64,000 bases of DNA, taken from NCBI RefSeq assembly GCF_033439725.1, contig NW_026944385.1:4559001-4623000 (forward strand). The letters run 5' to 3'. Below the pieces are notes generated by a model. The model saw only the letters and a list, made by a program, of their open reading frames with translations. It did no database searches and was not told the origin of the DNA. This document shows, piece after piece, positions 35,501 through 47,943 of the stretch (positions within the stretch are counted from its first letter, which is position 1; the number at the start of each line of letters is the position of its first letter). This stretch comes from Neurospora tetraspora (lineage: Eukaryota > Ascomycota > Sordariomycetes > Sordariales > Sordariaceae). The translations under genes were made by a program, and so were the position numbers.

Positions 35501-36736
35501 TTCTATTTAACGGGTTCGCTAGTAAGGATTTTATTAAATTCGATTTCAATAGCTTCGAAAGGAAGGCCTTCAATCGAGCGGGCAATTAATAAGAATTTAA
35601 TATATTCGGTAATAAAAGTTTTTAATTTATTAATTTAGGTTAATTTAATATAGAGGCGCTAGGCGTAATATTTAATGATATGTTTAATAGAAGTACCTTT
35701 ACTATTAAAAGTAAGGGATATAATAATACGTAATACTAATTTATAACTATTATTATTATTAGAGGTTATTATTTTAGGGTCCTCAGGGTTTTTATCGTCG
35801 TTAGGGTCTTTATTAGTAAGTAGGATAACTTCAAGTTCGAGGACGGGTTTAGCCTTAGAAGCGGCGATAAAATATTAATGAAAATTGTTAATGTACTTAA
35901 AATATTTATCGTATTATTTTTTATACGCCTTTTTCGAATTTGTGCGGAAGTCAGCGAATTTTTATTTTAGAGCGATAATATTATTATTAAGGGTATTAAT
36001 AACGTTAAAATAAGTATTACGGATAGTAATAAATTCGTTAGCGTAGTTATTACGAAGGTTATAAATAGCTTTATTATAATTTCTAATTACATTTTATATA
36101 TAGAAGAGGATTTAAATTTAAATTATAATAATATTAATATTGCAATATTTAATATCGTATTAGGTAGTAGCGAATTTAGCTTTATAAATTTCAAATTTTT
36201 CCTATACCTCTTAGACCTAAATACGGGCGGCGATAATATTATTATAGAGAAGGCAGTTAAAAGCCTTAAAAACTATTTGAAAAATAGGGAATTAAGCGAA
36301 ATTAAATGCGTATTTAATAATAATATCGATTTAAACCGCTTAAGTATTAAAGAATTCAAAGGTTTAGGCAACGTTAGAATAATATTCTTGATTAATTAAA
36401 TTTAAAATAGCGAAAGCGCCGATTACGGTAATAGTAAAAGAATTATTAGTTACCGAAGGAGTATATAAAACGATATCGGTAAATATTAATCATTAGATTA
36501 ATACGCCGGGTAAATAAAAAGGAAAAAGAGAATACGAATTATTTAATAGTAATATTTAGTTAAGTAGTTTACTTAATTCGAAGCTAGGATTGTAATACCA
36601 AGTTTTAATTATATAGGGACGAATTTTAACTACGAATCGATAATACTAAATTAGCGATATTGTAACGATTAAAATTAATTATAACTACTCTTCCTTTAAA
36701 TCAATACGTATAATACAATAGTAAAGTATAATAAAT

Positions 36737-36998
36737 TATTACAGGGCGAAAGGGCACTATTAGGAGTAGAGTAAGATATATATTTTTATACGAGGCAAAG
36801 AAGGAGAAATATACGTAGAGAATTAGGTATATAGGCGGGAGCCTAGTAGGCTAGTCCGTATACGCGTACGTAAGGCTATACGTAATTAGGATATGTAATT
36901 AGTACGTGAGTGTATAGTTCTAGGCTATAGTACTAATTTTAGTATAGTATATATATAAATAGTGTAGTGCGATTACATTATAGGCTAGCCCTGTGATA
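36737..36998 (-). repeat. 5' LTR of the gypsy-like element
   Basis: 262 bp. It begins TATTACAGGG and ends CCCTGTGATA on the plus strand, and is followed by the CTTCT target duplication. Confidence 0.85.
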
Positions 36999-37106
36999 CT
37001 TCTCCCTCTTCTTCTCTTCATACAGTTATATATATCTAACCTACCCCTTAACTGTCGCCTTGCCACGTGATAATTAATTTTATTTCAAAATAGTCGTTCT
37101 TATTAA

Positions 37107-37486
37107 TGTGACAGCGCTAGCGGATTGGGTTTGGGTGCTATATACGAAAGTAATTTACGAGGGTGCTGGAATGAGATATATAGAGGATTCTAAGTATAGT
37201 ACGGTCTAAGGGATACGAACCCTTCAATTGGCTATGCCAAGACTAGCTATAGGGTAGATCCTAGTACGTATAGGGTTTGCTATATAGGTAAAGGGGATGC
37301 GAGTGAAGGGATTGGCTGATAGCGACTCGTATGTGGGTCCCGCTGTCGCTTGTGCAACTAGGGTATTTATTTGGGTCTGTACGCTTGTACTTAGTTCTCT
37401 TCTTCTTTTCTTTTCCCTATTTGAAATCTTTTGCTATAAATGGAATCTTAGTTTTGCCTTCGACTCACCTATATTGTGCCCTTACA
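37107..37486. mobile_element. Solo LTR, 380 bp, with ATTAA target duplication
   Basis: It begins TGTGACAGCG and ends CCCTTACA, i.e. TG...CA termini with short inverted ends (TGTRA/TYACA). ATTAA occurs on both sides (37102-37106 and 37487-37491). Composition is normal, unlike its RIP-mutated surroundings. No matching second copy exists in the window. Confidence 0.75.
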
Positions 37487-37759
37487 ATTAACTTTTTTAG
37501 AGGGTATTATTCTTTATAATTTATATTCTTATATACCCTACTGCTCCCGCATTATTAATATTAAGAATGATTATTTTTAAAACTTTCGTTTTATAATTCT
37601 TATAAATTATATATATTAATTCTTTTTAAATAATAAAGATTATTATTATAATAAATAATTATATATTTATTCGAATATTTATATATATACATATATAAAT
37701 AATTTAATATAATTAGCTTCGTTATTAATAAGGTTCTTTAATTTAAGGGTATTAAAAAT

Positions 37760-38300
37760 TGTTTCCTGCGGTGCCCTGACTGGCCTATAATGATAGCACC
37801 AGTACAAGGTTGCTACAGTGAACTATGCACTTGTAGCAGAGCGGAGCGGAAGCGGTAGGAAGTACGACAGCAATGCTGAAGGAAGCAGCGTAGTTGCAAG
37901 TACAATAAAAGGATGTTGTAAAAGAGGTCTTAGAGAGGACTCTGCTCTCAAGACAGAAGATTACAGTGGACTCTGCACTGTGAGAAAAGACTATATTGTA
38001 TTGCTTGACTTGTGCTTGCTTGCTTAAGGAGTGACGAACTGAAGGAGAGGAGAGGTCTCTATATACATGGACACTAAGCATCTAGAAGCTTCTGTTGAAT
38101 CCTGTGATGACAAATCAGTCTGGAAGAAATGCTAGCTAAGTTATAAGACTCTAGAATACAGTGGCAAAACCTCTTGTATTCTAGTACATTCTGTGGGGAC
38201 TGAGTCAACTGATTCCGTAGAAGGAATAGTTCAACTAGCCTTCTATACTACAAGGTAGTACAAGGCAGTTACAAGGCACAGTACTAGCCACACGTTAACA
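37760..38300. mobile_element. Solo LTR, 541 bp, with AAAAT target duplication
   Basis: It begins TGTTTCCTGC and ends CACGTTAACA (TGTT...AACA inverted ends). It is flanked by AAAAT at 37755-37759 and 38301-38305. The sequence is not RIP-shifted. It interrupts older AT-rich transposon DNA that carries a gag relic to the right. Confidence 0.78.
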
Positions 38301-38907
38301 AAAATTATATTCTTTAGGTTATAAGAATTCAAGTTTATTCTACCTTTATAGAAATTTAAAGAAAGATTTTTTAAAAAAAACTAAAAATAATAAAAGGGCC
38401 CTCGTTAAATTATAATTAATAATATAGAACGGTTCTTTTTATTATAAATAATATAAAGCCTTAGCGCTTTTAATTTAATAGAATTTAAAGGATTTATATA
38501 GTTTTAAAGGTTCAATTTCAGAGATTTTTATTATTAAGGAATTCTTTACCTTTATTTTTTAATAAGATATAGAAATATATTTAAATAAAATTAAAGTAAT
38601 AATTAATAAATTGAATGTCAAGGAAATCGAATTACCTCTTTAAATCTTTATATTTTAAATTTTATTCAATTTGGAATAAGGATTTAAATATTAATTTTTC
38701 TCTATAATTTAAAAATTCAAAAAGGATTTTAAAGTTTATACTTTAAAAATACTAGTTTCGTCTTTATTAAAGGAATTTAAGCGTAAAGATTCTAATTGTA
38801 ATAATATTTATTTTATTAATACATTGAATAATAATAAAGTGTTTGAATCTTATAATAAGAATTCTAATTCTTTTTAAATTTTAAAAGTAATTAAAAAGGT
38901 CAATTCC

Positions 38908-38949
38908 TATATTTATTATAAGAAATTTAATTATAAGTATATTAGGTAT
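38908..38949 (+). pseudogene. Mutated retrotransposon gag zinc knuckle
   Basis: The plus frame reads Y-I-Y-Y-K-K-F-N-Y-K-Y-I-R-Y. The Tyr codons sit exactly at the spacing of a C-x2-C-x4-H-x4-C zinc knuckle, and TGC/TGT/CAC to TAT is the RIP direction. This marks a dead gag gene on the plus strand. Confidence 0.6.
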
Positions 38950-40523
38950 ATTTTTCTTTATTCAAATAAGGTTCCCAAAAGTTTTAAGAAAATAAAGAAA
39001 TATAACAGTTTTAATATTTCTTCTATAATTTTAAAAGTCGAAAATAATAAATTTATTAATAAAATTCTCGAAAATAGTTAAATAGTAAATAGAAGTATAC
39101 TTAATATTCCAAATATTATTATTAAAAGGATTCAATTCATTAGATTATCAGATAATGTTAATTAAATATTAAAATTAAAAATTAAACAATTATTTAATAG
39201 TTTTCTTAAATTATATTATTCGGCTACGTTTAATAAAAATAATATAAATAATTATAAAAATATTTCTATAATCTATTTTAAATTTATAATTTATATTATT
39301 ATTAATAAGAATTTCTTTTATACTTTTAAAGAAATTAAAAATGTAATTTCTTAAAAAAAGGTCTTTAAAGGTTTATATTAAATATTATAAATATATTAGT
39401 AAATCTTTTAATTATTTTATAAATAACTAACTTATATGAATAAATCATTTCATATTATAGTATATTAAAAATAATTGTTTTAATTCTATATAGTACGTAT
39501 AAATTAATTGAATTAAAAGTATTATTTAATTGTCTAATATAAGAAGCGTTTATTATTTATCAAATACGATTATTCCTAATTAAAGGTAATTATTAGATAT
39601 TAAATACTAAGACGGAACATACTATTCGTATAGAAATAACATATATATATATATAAATTAAAATAAAGTTCGTAGTAAAATAAAGTTAGAATTTCCCGTA
39701 TATTAAATATGTTTAAACATTATTAATATAGTACAATTATATTCCCCTCTTGCGCTTCTATAGCAAAATCGCCTTAATTATTCTACGCTATTTAATGTTA
39801 GAGACAAAAATATCTTCCATTTCTTCCAATTTATTAAACGTTATTTTATTTATAATATTATCTTTCTTATCTTCCGTTTAAAGAACCTATACCTCCTCTA
39901 CCTCCTCCTTCTTTATCTTCTTCTCCTTTAATTCCTTCTTAAAAGAGTATTTAGTAGCCTACCTAGCGTAGTAATAGTGCGTACAAACGCCGCCAAACTA
40001 CTTTGGGTAAAGTATAATGTATTCGGCCGTTAAGAGGGGAGTGGTAGGGAAGTGTACGTACTAGTTGTACAATATTAAAGTATAAAAGTATAAAAAGAAA
40101 GTAATTAATTTAGCAAGGAAGAGTATATATACGTTTGTATATGGAATATTAATAATTTTTCCGATAAATAGTTATAATTAAGAGCTTAGACCAATTTTCA
40201 ATTGAATATAGCCAACACTTGGGCCACCGTAGTCATGTGGGCTTGGCACTCTGCAGGGCGTGTCGGTCCCGACAATTGCAACTTTTTTTGTCTTCCCCTT
40301 CTTTCCTTTTCCACACCACGACCGGGTGAGACACCTCTCCTATCTCCTTCCTTCTTCCTGATATGCAAGTTTCCATTCCCACCCATCTCTTGTCATCGTT
40401 GCCGCCTCGCGCTGGATTCGTTGCGTGCTCTGGCATAGTCCGTCACAGCGGGGTCATAGCACCCGCGTTAGTGCATTATTTTTACGACACATTGATTGGA
40501 ATAGAAATTGTTAAGCCTTCATC

Positions 40524-43500
40524 TCAACCCGCCAACCTTTCAACCACCTTCTCGCACAGAGCAATCAACGACCGCGCATTTGTTATGTCCAACGTGCTGA
40601 CCTCGGCCCCAATCCTTCCTCTGACCCAGCTTCTCAACTCCACCGCTGACATCGAATCGAGACCGTATGCACTCAGCGGCTTCCCGCTTTCCATGTCGGT
40701 CTCCAGCCGCAGAAGCCTTGAAAGCTGCCTCGACATGACATCCACGCATGCCTTGACCAGCGCCGCGCTATCCGCCCCGTCTGCCACAAGTGCTTTGAAC
40801 TCCTGCAGAGCTTGATCAACCGTCCCATGGTCGCTCCCTCTTCGCTTCAAGTCATCTTCCGAAACAGCACTATTACTGCTGCTGAAGAGATATCCGAACC
40901 TTGGATCACTCACGATATCCGACGACTCATCGAGAGGCAGAGGGAACGCAATGCCGGTGATTAGTTGTGATATAGAGGCAGGATTGAGAGGACAGACGGC
41001 GTCTTGCTGCAAGATTGAACATGTCAGGATACGACGAAGGACTCTTTCCCCGATGGGCGTCCACTGCTGCTTGTCAAACCGGGCTTCGAGACCAGCTCCT
41101 TGCTCGGCGAGATATCCGACATCCTCTATGGCACCAAGGTCCACCGAGTTGGCCCGCAATCCCAACCCACGCCGGTAACTGGCAAAGGCATCCAGGAACG
41201 TGTTGGCAGCCGCGTAATTGGCCTGCCCTTTGTTGCCAATGATACCAGACACCGACGAAAGCATGGTGAAGAAGTCGAGGGTCATGCCCTGTTCTAGCGC
41301 AGCTTTGTGCAGATTCCACGTCCCCTTGACCTTGGCCTCCAGAACCTGGCGGAAATCCTCAACCGTCATGGTCTCATAGGTCTTGTCACGAAGAACCATG
41401 GCTCCCTGGATGATACCTGCTATTCGCCAACCACGTCTATACTGCTTGAACAAGGACCGGACAAAGCTCGGGCTGGCAACATCGCCCTTGGCTTCGGTCA
41501 CGGCACAGCCGTAGGCATCGCATCCCTTGATGATACGAGTTGAGACGGCGTCCGAAGTACCGCTACGACTGCAACTGATGATATGTTTCGCTCCGTGTCG
41601 AGCCATGTGGATTGCGAGTGAGCCACACAGGCCCTTGAGACCACCAATGATCAGGTAAGAAGCGTCTTCTCTTAGCTGCAAAGTCCGCAAAACGGGACGA
41701 ACTGGTACTCGAATATCGCCATGGCTGCTGATGCCTACCCTGCCACTAAGCTGACCGCGACGAACGCAGTCCAGAGCGGCAGATACATCATCGAACCCAT
41801 ATCTGGTAATCGGATGAATAGGTCCAACGTGGCCCGCCTCAACCACAGCAAAAACCTCTTGCAAGAGTTTCTGCACGAGCAAATCTTCGACTTTCCCGGT
41901 GGAAAAAAAGTTCACAGTCCGAAAGGAGCAGTTGCGGTAAAATGGTCCCATTGCCAATGTCACTGGTTTGGTGGCATCATGCTTGCCAACGTCAATCATA
42001 CTGCCGCCATCTGCAAGAATATTCCACGAAGCATCGAGCAGCTCGCCTCTAGCCGAGTTCAGAACGAGATCCACGCCACGGCCACCGGTCTCTCCCATAA
42101 TCTTCTCTGCCAACTTGGCTGTGAAAGAGGACTCAAAAATGTGGTGCTGTGGAATACCAAAGGTCTCCGACAGGAACGCCTGTTGCTCGGAATCTTCGAC
42201 AACAGCGAGAATAGGACTGGCCTTCCTGTCCTTAGCAAGTTGGATCGCAGCAAGACCAATACAACCCGTTGCAGAGTGAATCAGCACAGACTGGCCCTGT
42301 TGAAGATTTCCAAGATTGATCATCGAGTGTATGGCGGTTGCGTATGCCAAAGGAATGGTCGCTGCATCCTCAAAGCTCATCCAGTCCGGAATTCTGACGG
42401 CTCGCTCGGCAGAAGTGGTTAGGCGATTGGCATAGATGAAGCTGGTCATGACCGCAACGCGATCACCAACTTTGAACTTGGTCACACCAGCACCGAGTCT
42501 TCTGACAATTCCAGCGCACTCACATCCGGCCACCTTCTTGGTCCCAGCCCCAAAGCCCTTTATCATGGCAACATCCTGCGTATTGACGCCAATAGCCCAT
42601 ACCTCCACCTCGATTGATCCCTTTTCCACCGGCTTCTCACTGGCACACTGCTCAACCCAAGTCACCGACGACTTGCCACTCCGGCCAGTCTCAAGTTGAA
42701 CCGTGTTCTCATGCTTATGGAAACCCTTAACGACCGTCGGCGCTTCCTCTGTCTCGCTTTGCCTGAAAGCATTCGCCTTTTCATCAGGCATCAACCTTTG
42801 CACGTAGACCACACCATGACGCTCAGCATACTCTGTCTCTGCCTTGTTGGCTCTGACCAACTCGAGAACCTTGTCTACAACCCAGGCAGTAGCGAGGCTG
42901 GTAGCAGATTGCACATCAAGGGTGGTCAGCCTGGCCGTGGTGTCTTCTCGGCGAACAACACGAAACAGGCCATGCGCCAAAGCGTTGTCAGGGTCAGTAA
43001 CCTGGTACTGTGAACCCTTGGTGACCCAGACAACCGGGTTTCCAGACGCAACCAGCCTCTTGAAACTTTCCCACTGTCGACCAGAAGCATGAGCGAGTAC
43101 TGGACTGGAGAGCTCATCGAGGACCAAAAAGACAGTGGTGTTGGGAGCTGCAAGGGTATCCAGTGCTGACGCGCTTTGATGCGTCACAGTCCAACCTGAG
43201 TACTCGAGTTTCTCGTGAAGGCTCGGTGGAAGGGGACGGCTGGAGCTTTTAAATCCGACAACTGTCAGATGTCGTGGGAGCTCTGTGATCCCTCCATGCC
43301 GCTCTTTATCGCTAGTGGGCTGTGGATCGTTCTTGTTTTTACACAGGTAGTGCACATTGCCACTGTCGGTGACTTCAAGGATGTTCTCAAATCCTTGACT
43401 AGCCAACTGATCCAGCTGCTTCCTCCGGCTCCAAAAGCTTTCAGCAGTGGAATCCAAAAGCTTTCTGGCCTCAACGCGGCTCATGGGTGCAGAAGAGACG

Positions 43501-46500
43501 GAACTGGCATGATCATTCCCATCCTCGGAGCTTGAGTCTCCGGAAGAAGAGCCAAGGCTACTAGATGCATCAGAATCGCCAACCAAGCCCCCATCGGAAG
43601 TCTCATAGCCGCTGTCAGTCGCAGTAGACGTGTTGCTGGTCGGTGCGTCCGCTATCAACACAAACGCATCCTCACGAAGAATGGGCTTGATGTTAGCCAT
43701 GATGTCTTTGACTGGGACCCCAGACTTTGTGTGCGACTTGACGATCACAAGATCGTACCTTCTTCTCTCTACCAGACCCAGGGCCTTCTTGTCGGGGCTG
43801 ATCAAGTGGAATGCAGCGTCCTTGTGGCATCCAAGCTCCGCTTTCAAGGCAGCCATTGTTGTGGAACGAGTGGTGGCCAAACCGTAACCAGAGCATGCCA
43901 ATCTGCTTGACATGTCTGTTGGAGAAAACCACAAGCTGGAGGTATCAGCTTCGTCAAGGTTGACCTCAAGAACCCTGAGCAATGGCTTCTTGTGGGCGAT
44001 GAGGTCAATGACTGCATCAACCTTGAAAGCCTGGCCAACATCCTCGGGGTCCAGATACATGAGTTGATCTTGTGTGAGGAGCGAAATGTCAGGCTTCCAT
44101 GACACAAAGTCGAAGGTGTGCGGATCGGGCTGCCTCTCCACGTCAATCTTGACATAAGTCATTCCCCTTGCCTGGAAATAGAGGGAACCCGTCTCAGGGT
44201 CATGTAGGGAAATATCACAAGAAGTTCCCTTGGTTTCGTCCTTGTAGCCACCGGGCTTGCAGCCGGACTTGGCTATGGCAAGGCCAACCTTGAAGTCCTT
44301 GGGGACGCGGTTGAGTATCACCTCGTCAATCGTACCCGGCACCACTACATCGTTGATCAGGCTTCGTTCATTCAGGACATTGGGCGGCGCCCCAACTTGG
44401 AACGAAGCATCGAAGGGTGCAGGGTGGATGGGGAAGTAGCTTGCCGGCTCATACCTGGACAGGGGCGGGGTCAAGTCAACCAGCGCACGGCAGCTATGTT
44501 CCCCACTGGTAGCCTCCAGGCTGAGAACCTTCCTGAACGACGGCCCAAAGAAGACGTTGGCCTCGCTCAGGGCCTTGTACCATGGGCTGAAAGACGTAGG
44601 GTTGTCCAGAGGCTCAAGGTTAGTTCCGCTGATCTTGTCCTTGAGGGCATCGATGACGCGAATGCGGCCCCAACAATGAAGGATATTCACATCATCACTC
44701 GAAGTCGAAATTCGAAACTCATCCCACTCCTTGTTATCAGGTACCGCAGTAAGGGTCAACAGGATGGTGCAAGTCTTGTTCTCTTCGACAACCAGGGCGC
44801 GGTCGAAGTGGATGTGGCGCAGCTGGTAGGCCAACTCATTGGCTGCTGGAACCGCTTTCTCTGGGTTCAATGAGCAGTGTTTCTGGTACATGGCCTCTAC
44901 TGCCATCGTCACAAGGCCGGCGCCAGGCATCAACACATCCAGACCTATCTGGTGATCACGAAGCCAGGGGACATCCTCTAAGCGGAGGTGCTTGCGCCAT
45001 ATGGGGCATTGCCATGGTGTACCCAAGATCTTGCTTCCGATGAGGTCGTGGTGGGCAAATTTTCTGAACCGCCAGTCCCTGCTGGTTGCGTTCTCGTGCC
45101 AGTACTTGACGGAGTGGTTCCAGCTGTAGTTGGGAAGGTCGACAACTGTTCGGACCTTGGTATCGTCATATTGGTTGACATGGGACAGGCTGATGGGGAA
45201 GCCAGCGACGAAAAGACGACCGGCAACATCGTGTAATGCTTTGGCGGCGTTGTCACCCCGAGCCCAAGCGGCGCAGTATGATATTTCTCCGGCATTTGGT
45301 AGGGACTTGAGCACCTGGGAGATGGGACCAGCCAGGGCGCCGGAAGGGCCAATCTCTATCAGGAAGTCGGGAGACTCATCACCAGCCTGCTTGGCCATGG
45401 CCGTAAGGGCCTCGTTGAAGCGGACGGGAGAGATCATGTTCGTCTTCCAATATAGCGCATTGGTAGGGGAGGCGTCGGTCAGTTTCTGTGCCGTGACCGA
45501 CGAAAACATGGTAACGCTAGATGACGAAGGACTGTCAAGAACTGAGAAGTCCTGATCATTGGTCAGAAGATCCTCATACGCATCGCCGAACTCACCCATG
45601 AGCTGGGAGTGGTACGCCAGATCAACTTGGAGAAGCCGAGCAAAGCTGCCTGACCCCTTGATCTCATCAGCAAGCTTAATGAGGGCATCCTTTTTGCCTG
45701 AAATAGTCAAGCTTTGTGGACTGTTATAGCAGGCAATCCAAGCCTTTCCCTGGTGTTTCTCCAAGAAGGGAGCGACACCTTCAACACCAAGACCCACCGC
45801 CAGCATACCGACATCTGGCTCGGCCTTGCCATTCTGGTTGACAGTCGCCCATCCCCTGTAAAAGGCTGTCTTGATGGCACCAGCGCGGCCAAGGAAGCCA
45901 GCAGTGTAGGCGGCGGCAATCTCACCCGAGCTATGGCCGACAACACTAGAAGGCTTAATACCCCATGACTCAAGGAGAGCGATGATGCAAAGCTGGAGGG
46001 CAGTCACCAGGGGCTGGGAGAACTCCGGCTTACGGACATGCTCGGCAGATCTCGGCTCTGTAAGTTCCTCAACAAGGGACCACTTGGGAGGATTGGGGAC
46101 GCCCTGCAGGACAGTGTCCAGCTCCTCGAGGATTGACCTAGTCCAAGGGAAAAACTCGAGCAGTTGTTTACCCATCTGAGGCCACTGGGCGCCTTGGCCT
46201 GTGAAGACGAAGCCGATTTTGGGGATCTTGTCGGCCTTTTTCCCGATGGTGAAGTCGCTGGCCTCGATCTTGGTGGTTCGAGTGGTGACGAAGGCACGAT
46301 GCCACAGGCGGGTACGGCGGTCTGAGAGAGTGTAGGCTAGATCAGCCAAGCTCAGCTTCGCGCGTGGGTCACCGAGGTGGTTGACGAGAGACTGGATGTT
46401 GTTCTTCAGGGAAGATGCGTCGTTGACTGATAGTACGATGGTGTATGGCTTGTCCAACTCAACGATTTCTTCGGTGCCCGAAGAAATGCCCTCATTGGCA

Positions 46501-47943
46501 TAGGAGATGGAGTTAACATGGTGAGCCCGAAGTTCGATGTCCGCCTCCTGAATAATGGCATGGGCATTCGCGCCCCCGTATCCGAAAGAGTTGATCGAGG
46601 CACGCTTGGGCTTGCGCTCGGTATCAGGCCAGGGGAGAGCAGTCCTCGAGACCTTGACTTTGTTGCCCAAAAAGTCGATATGGGGGTTAGGAGTGACGAA
46701 TAACGGGTTTCCTGGGATGACCGAGTGTTCGATGGCGAGGATGGTCTTGATCAATCCTGACAGACCCGCCACAGGCTCAGAGTGGCCGACATTGCCTTTG
46801 ATGGAGCCGATGATTAGAGGCCTGTCTGGGTCGCGGGTTGCAGCAAAGGCATGACCGACACCTCGGACTTCGGTTGGGTCGCCAGCTGGTGTACCCGTGC
46901 CATGGCACTCCAGGTATTGAGTGTCGTTGAGGTCGGTTATTCCGGCGTTCTGGTAAGCTGCACGGATGGCCGCGGCCTGGGCTTCAGCGCTGGGGCTAGA
47001 GATACCGTTCGTCCGCCCGTTACTATTCGTTGCCGTCCCGAGGACAATTGCCCGGATAGGATCCCGGTCTCGAACAGCATCACTCAACCTCTTGATAATG
47101 ACACACCCCACACCTTCCGCCTTGATGTACCCATCAGCCAGTGCATCAAACGTATGACACAACCCAGAAGGACTATGAGCCTTGCCCATCGTACCCCTAT
47201 TATCAACAACATGATCAGGATTAAGATACAAATTCGAGCTAGCCACAATAGCCGCATCAGCCTGCTGCGTCTGCACCGCTCGCACAGCCATATCCAGCCC
47301 AACCAAACTTCCCGAGCATCCCGTGTCAAGAGTAACACTAGGTCCCTTGAGATTGAGAAAGTGGCTGATCCTATTAGCCTGAATCGCTCGACCGACGCCG
47401 ATACTGATGTTAGCGGGAAAATCTTCGGGATCGCGGTTTTGCATGTCCCCGTAGTCGGAGACGAAGGAAGCGACGAAACAAGCCACTGGTGCTCCATCGA
47501 TTGCTTCGAGAGGGACACCGGCGTTCTCGAGACCCTCATAGACTACTTCGAGGAGTTGGCGCTGGTTGGGGTCGAGGGCTGTGGCGTCTTGGCCGCTTAG
47601 GGAGAAGAAGGAGGCGTCGAAGTGGTCGAGGGGGATGGATTCGGAGAGAAACATGCCTGGTATAGGGGCATGGGTGTCAGCAATTTCCCTTTATCCCGGG
47701 CATGCTATGGAGGGGATAGGATGGGGACGTACCACCAGGGGGCCTCATAGTCCCGGGCTTGTGGCTCCCATCGTAGTGGGCATCCATGTTGAAACGCGAC
47801 TTGGGCACTTTGTTTGAGGCGACCTTTCCTTGCTCCAGGAAATCCCATAGCTTGCTTGGTGAGTGGTTTCCTCCGGGAAGGCGGCAGGCGAAGCCAATGA
47901 TTGCTATGGGGTCTTGCTTGTAGGGCTGGGTGGAGGTGGACAT
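40524..47943 (-). CDS. Highly reducing type I polyketide synthase (2 exons)
   Basis: Exons are 47943-47733 and 47656-40524, giving 2447 residues. Order: KS (active Cys184 in DTGCSGSL; His322 in ECHGTGTPAGDP; His362 in KGNVGHSE), AT (GHSSG, Ser646), DH (His972 in WLRDHQIGLDVLMPGAG; Asp1153 in APFDASFQ), a degenerate methyltransferase segment without the glycine-rich SAM loop (LLRVLEVNLDEADTSSLWF), ER (HSATGCIGLAAIQLA), KR (GGLKGLCGSLA, then the SSVSGIIGNKGQANY Ser/Tyr pair) and ACP (YGLDSMSAVEL, Ser2405). No thioesterase or reductase ends the protein, so release needs a partner. The KS and KR loops differ slightly from the commonest forms. It should make a largely reduced chain without C-methyl groups if ER and KR are active. 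The 3' end lies about 330 bp from the RIP block. Confidence 0.95.

Larger units (their letters stand above)
29417..36998 (-). mobile_element. RIP-mutated Ty3/gypsy-like LTR retrotransposon, full length
   Basis: Two 262-bp direct repeats (29417-29678 and 36737-36998) are flanked by a perfect 5-bp duplication CTTCT (29412-29416 and 36999-37003). The LTR ends were TGTYACAGGG and CCCTGTRACA, read through RIP changes. On the minus strand a purine tract GAAAGGGGATAG (complement of 29679-29690) abuts the LTR at 29417-29678, making that the 3' LTR. The reverse transcriptase centre is recognisable on minus at 32573-32596 as FDNIFIYS, with the catalytic second Asp changed to Asn by a RIP-type change. 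The internal part is 7058 bp with no intact frame. I assign gypsy from the RT flavour only. Confidence 0.85.
21540..40190. repeat. RIP-degraded, AT-rich transposon block
   Basis: About 18.6 kb are dominated by TpA, AT runs and stop codons in all frames, with almost no open frame over 60 codons. In fungi this is the mark of repeat-induced point mutation (C to T in duplicated DNA). Recognisable coding relics have TGC/CAC/TGT turned to TAT and GAT to AAT, exactly the RIP direction. Less mutated islands inside it correspond to elements listed separately. Such blocks are normally heterochromatic. Subregions 21540-24030, 26200-29410 and 38950-40190 hold no element that I can delimit. Confidence 0.9.

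Noticed and set aside
40363-40815. 150-codon open frame on the plus strand
   Set aside because: It overlaps the PKS ACP end in antisense and reflects PKS codon structure; no independent signal.
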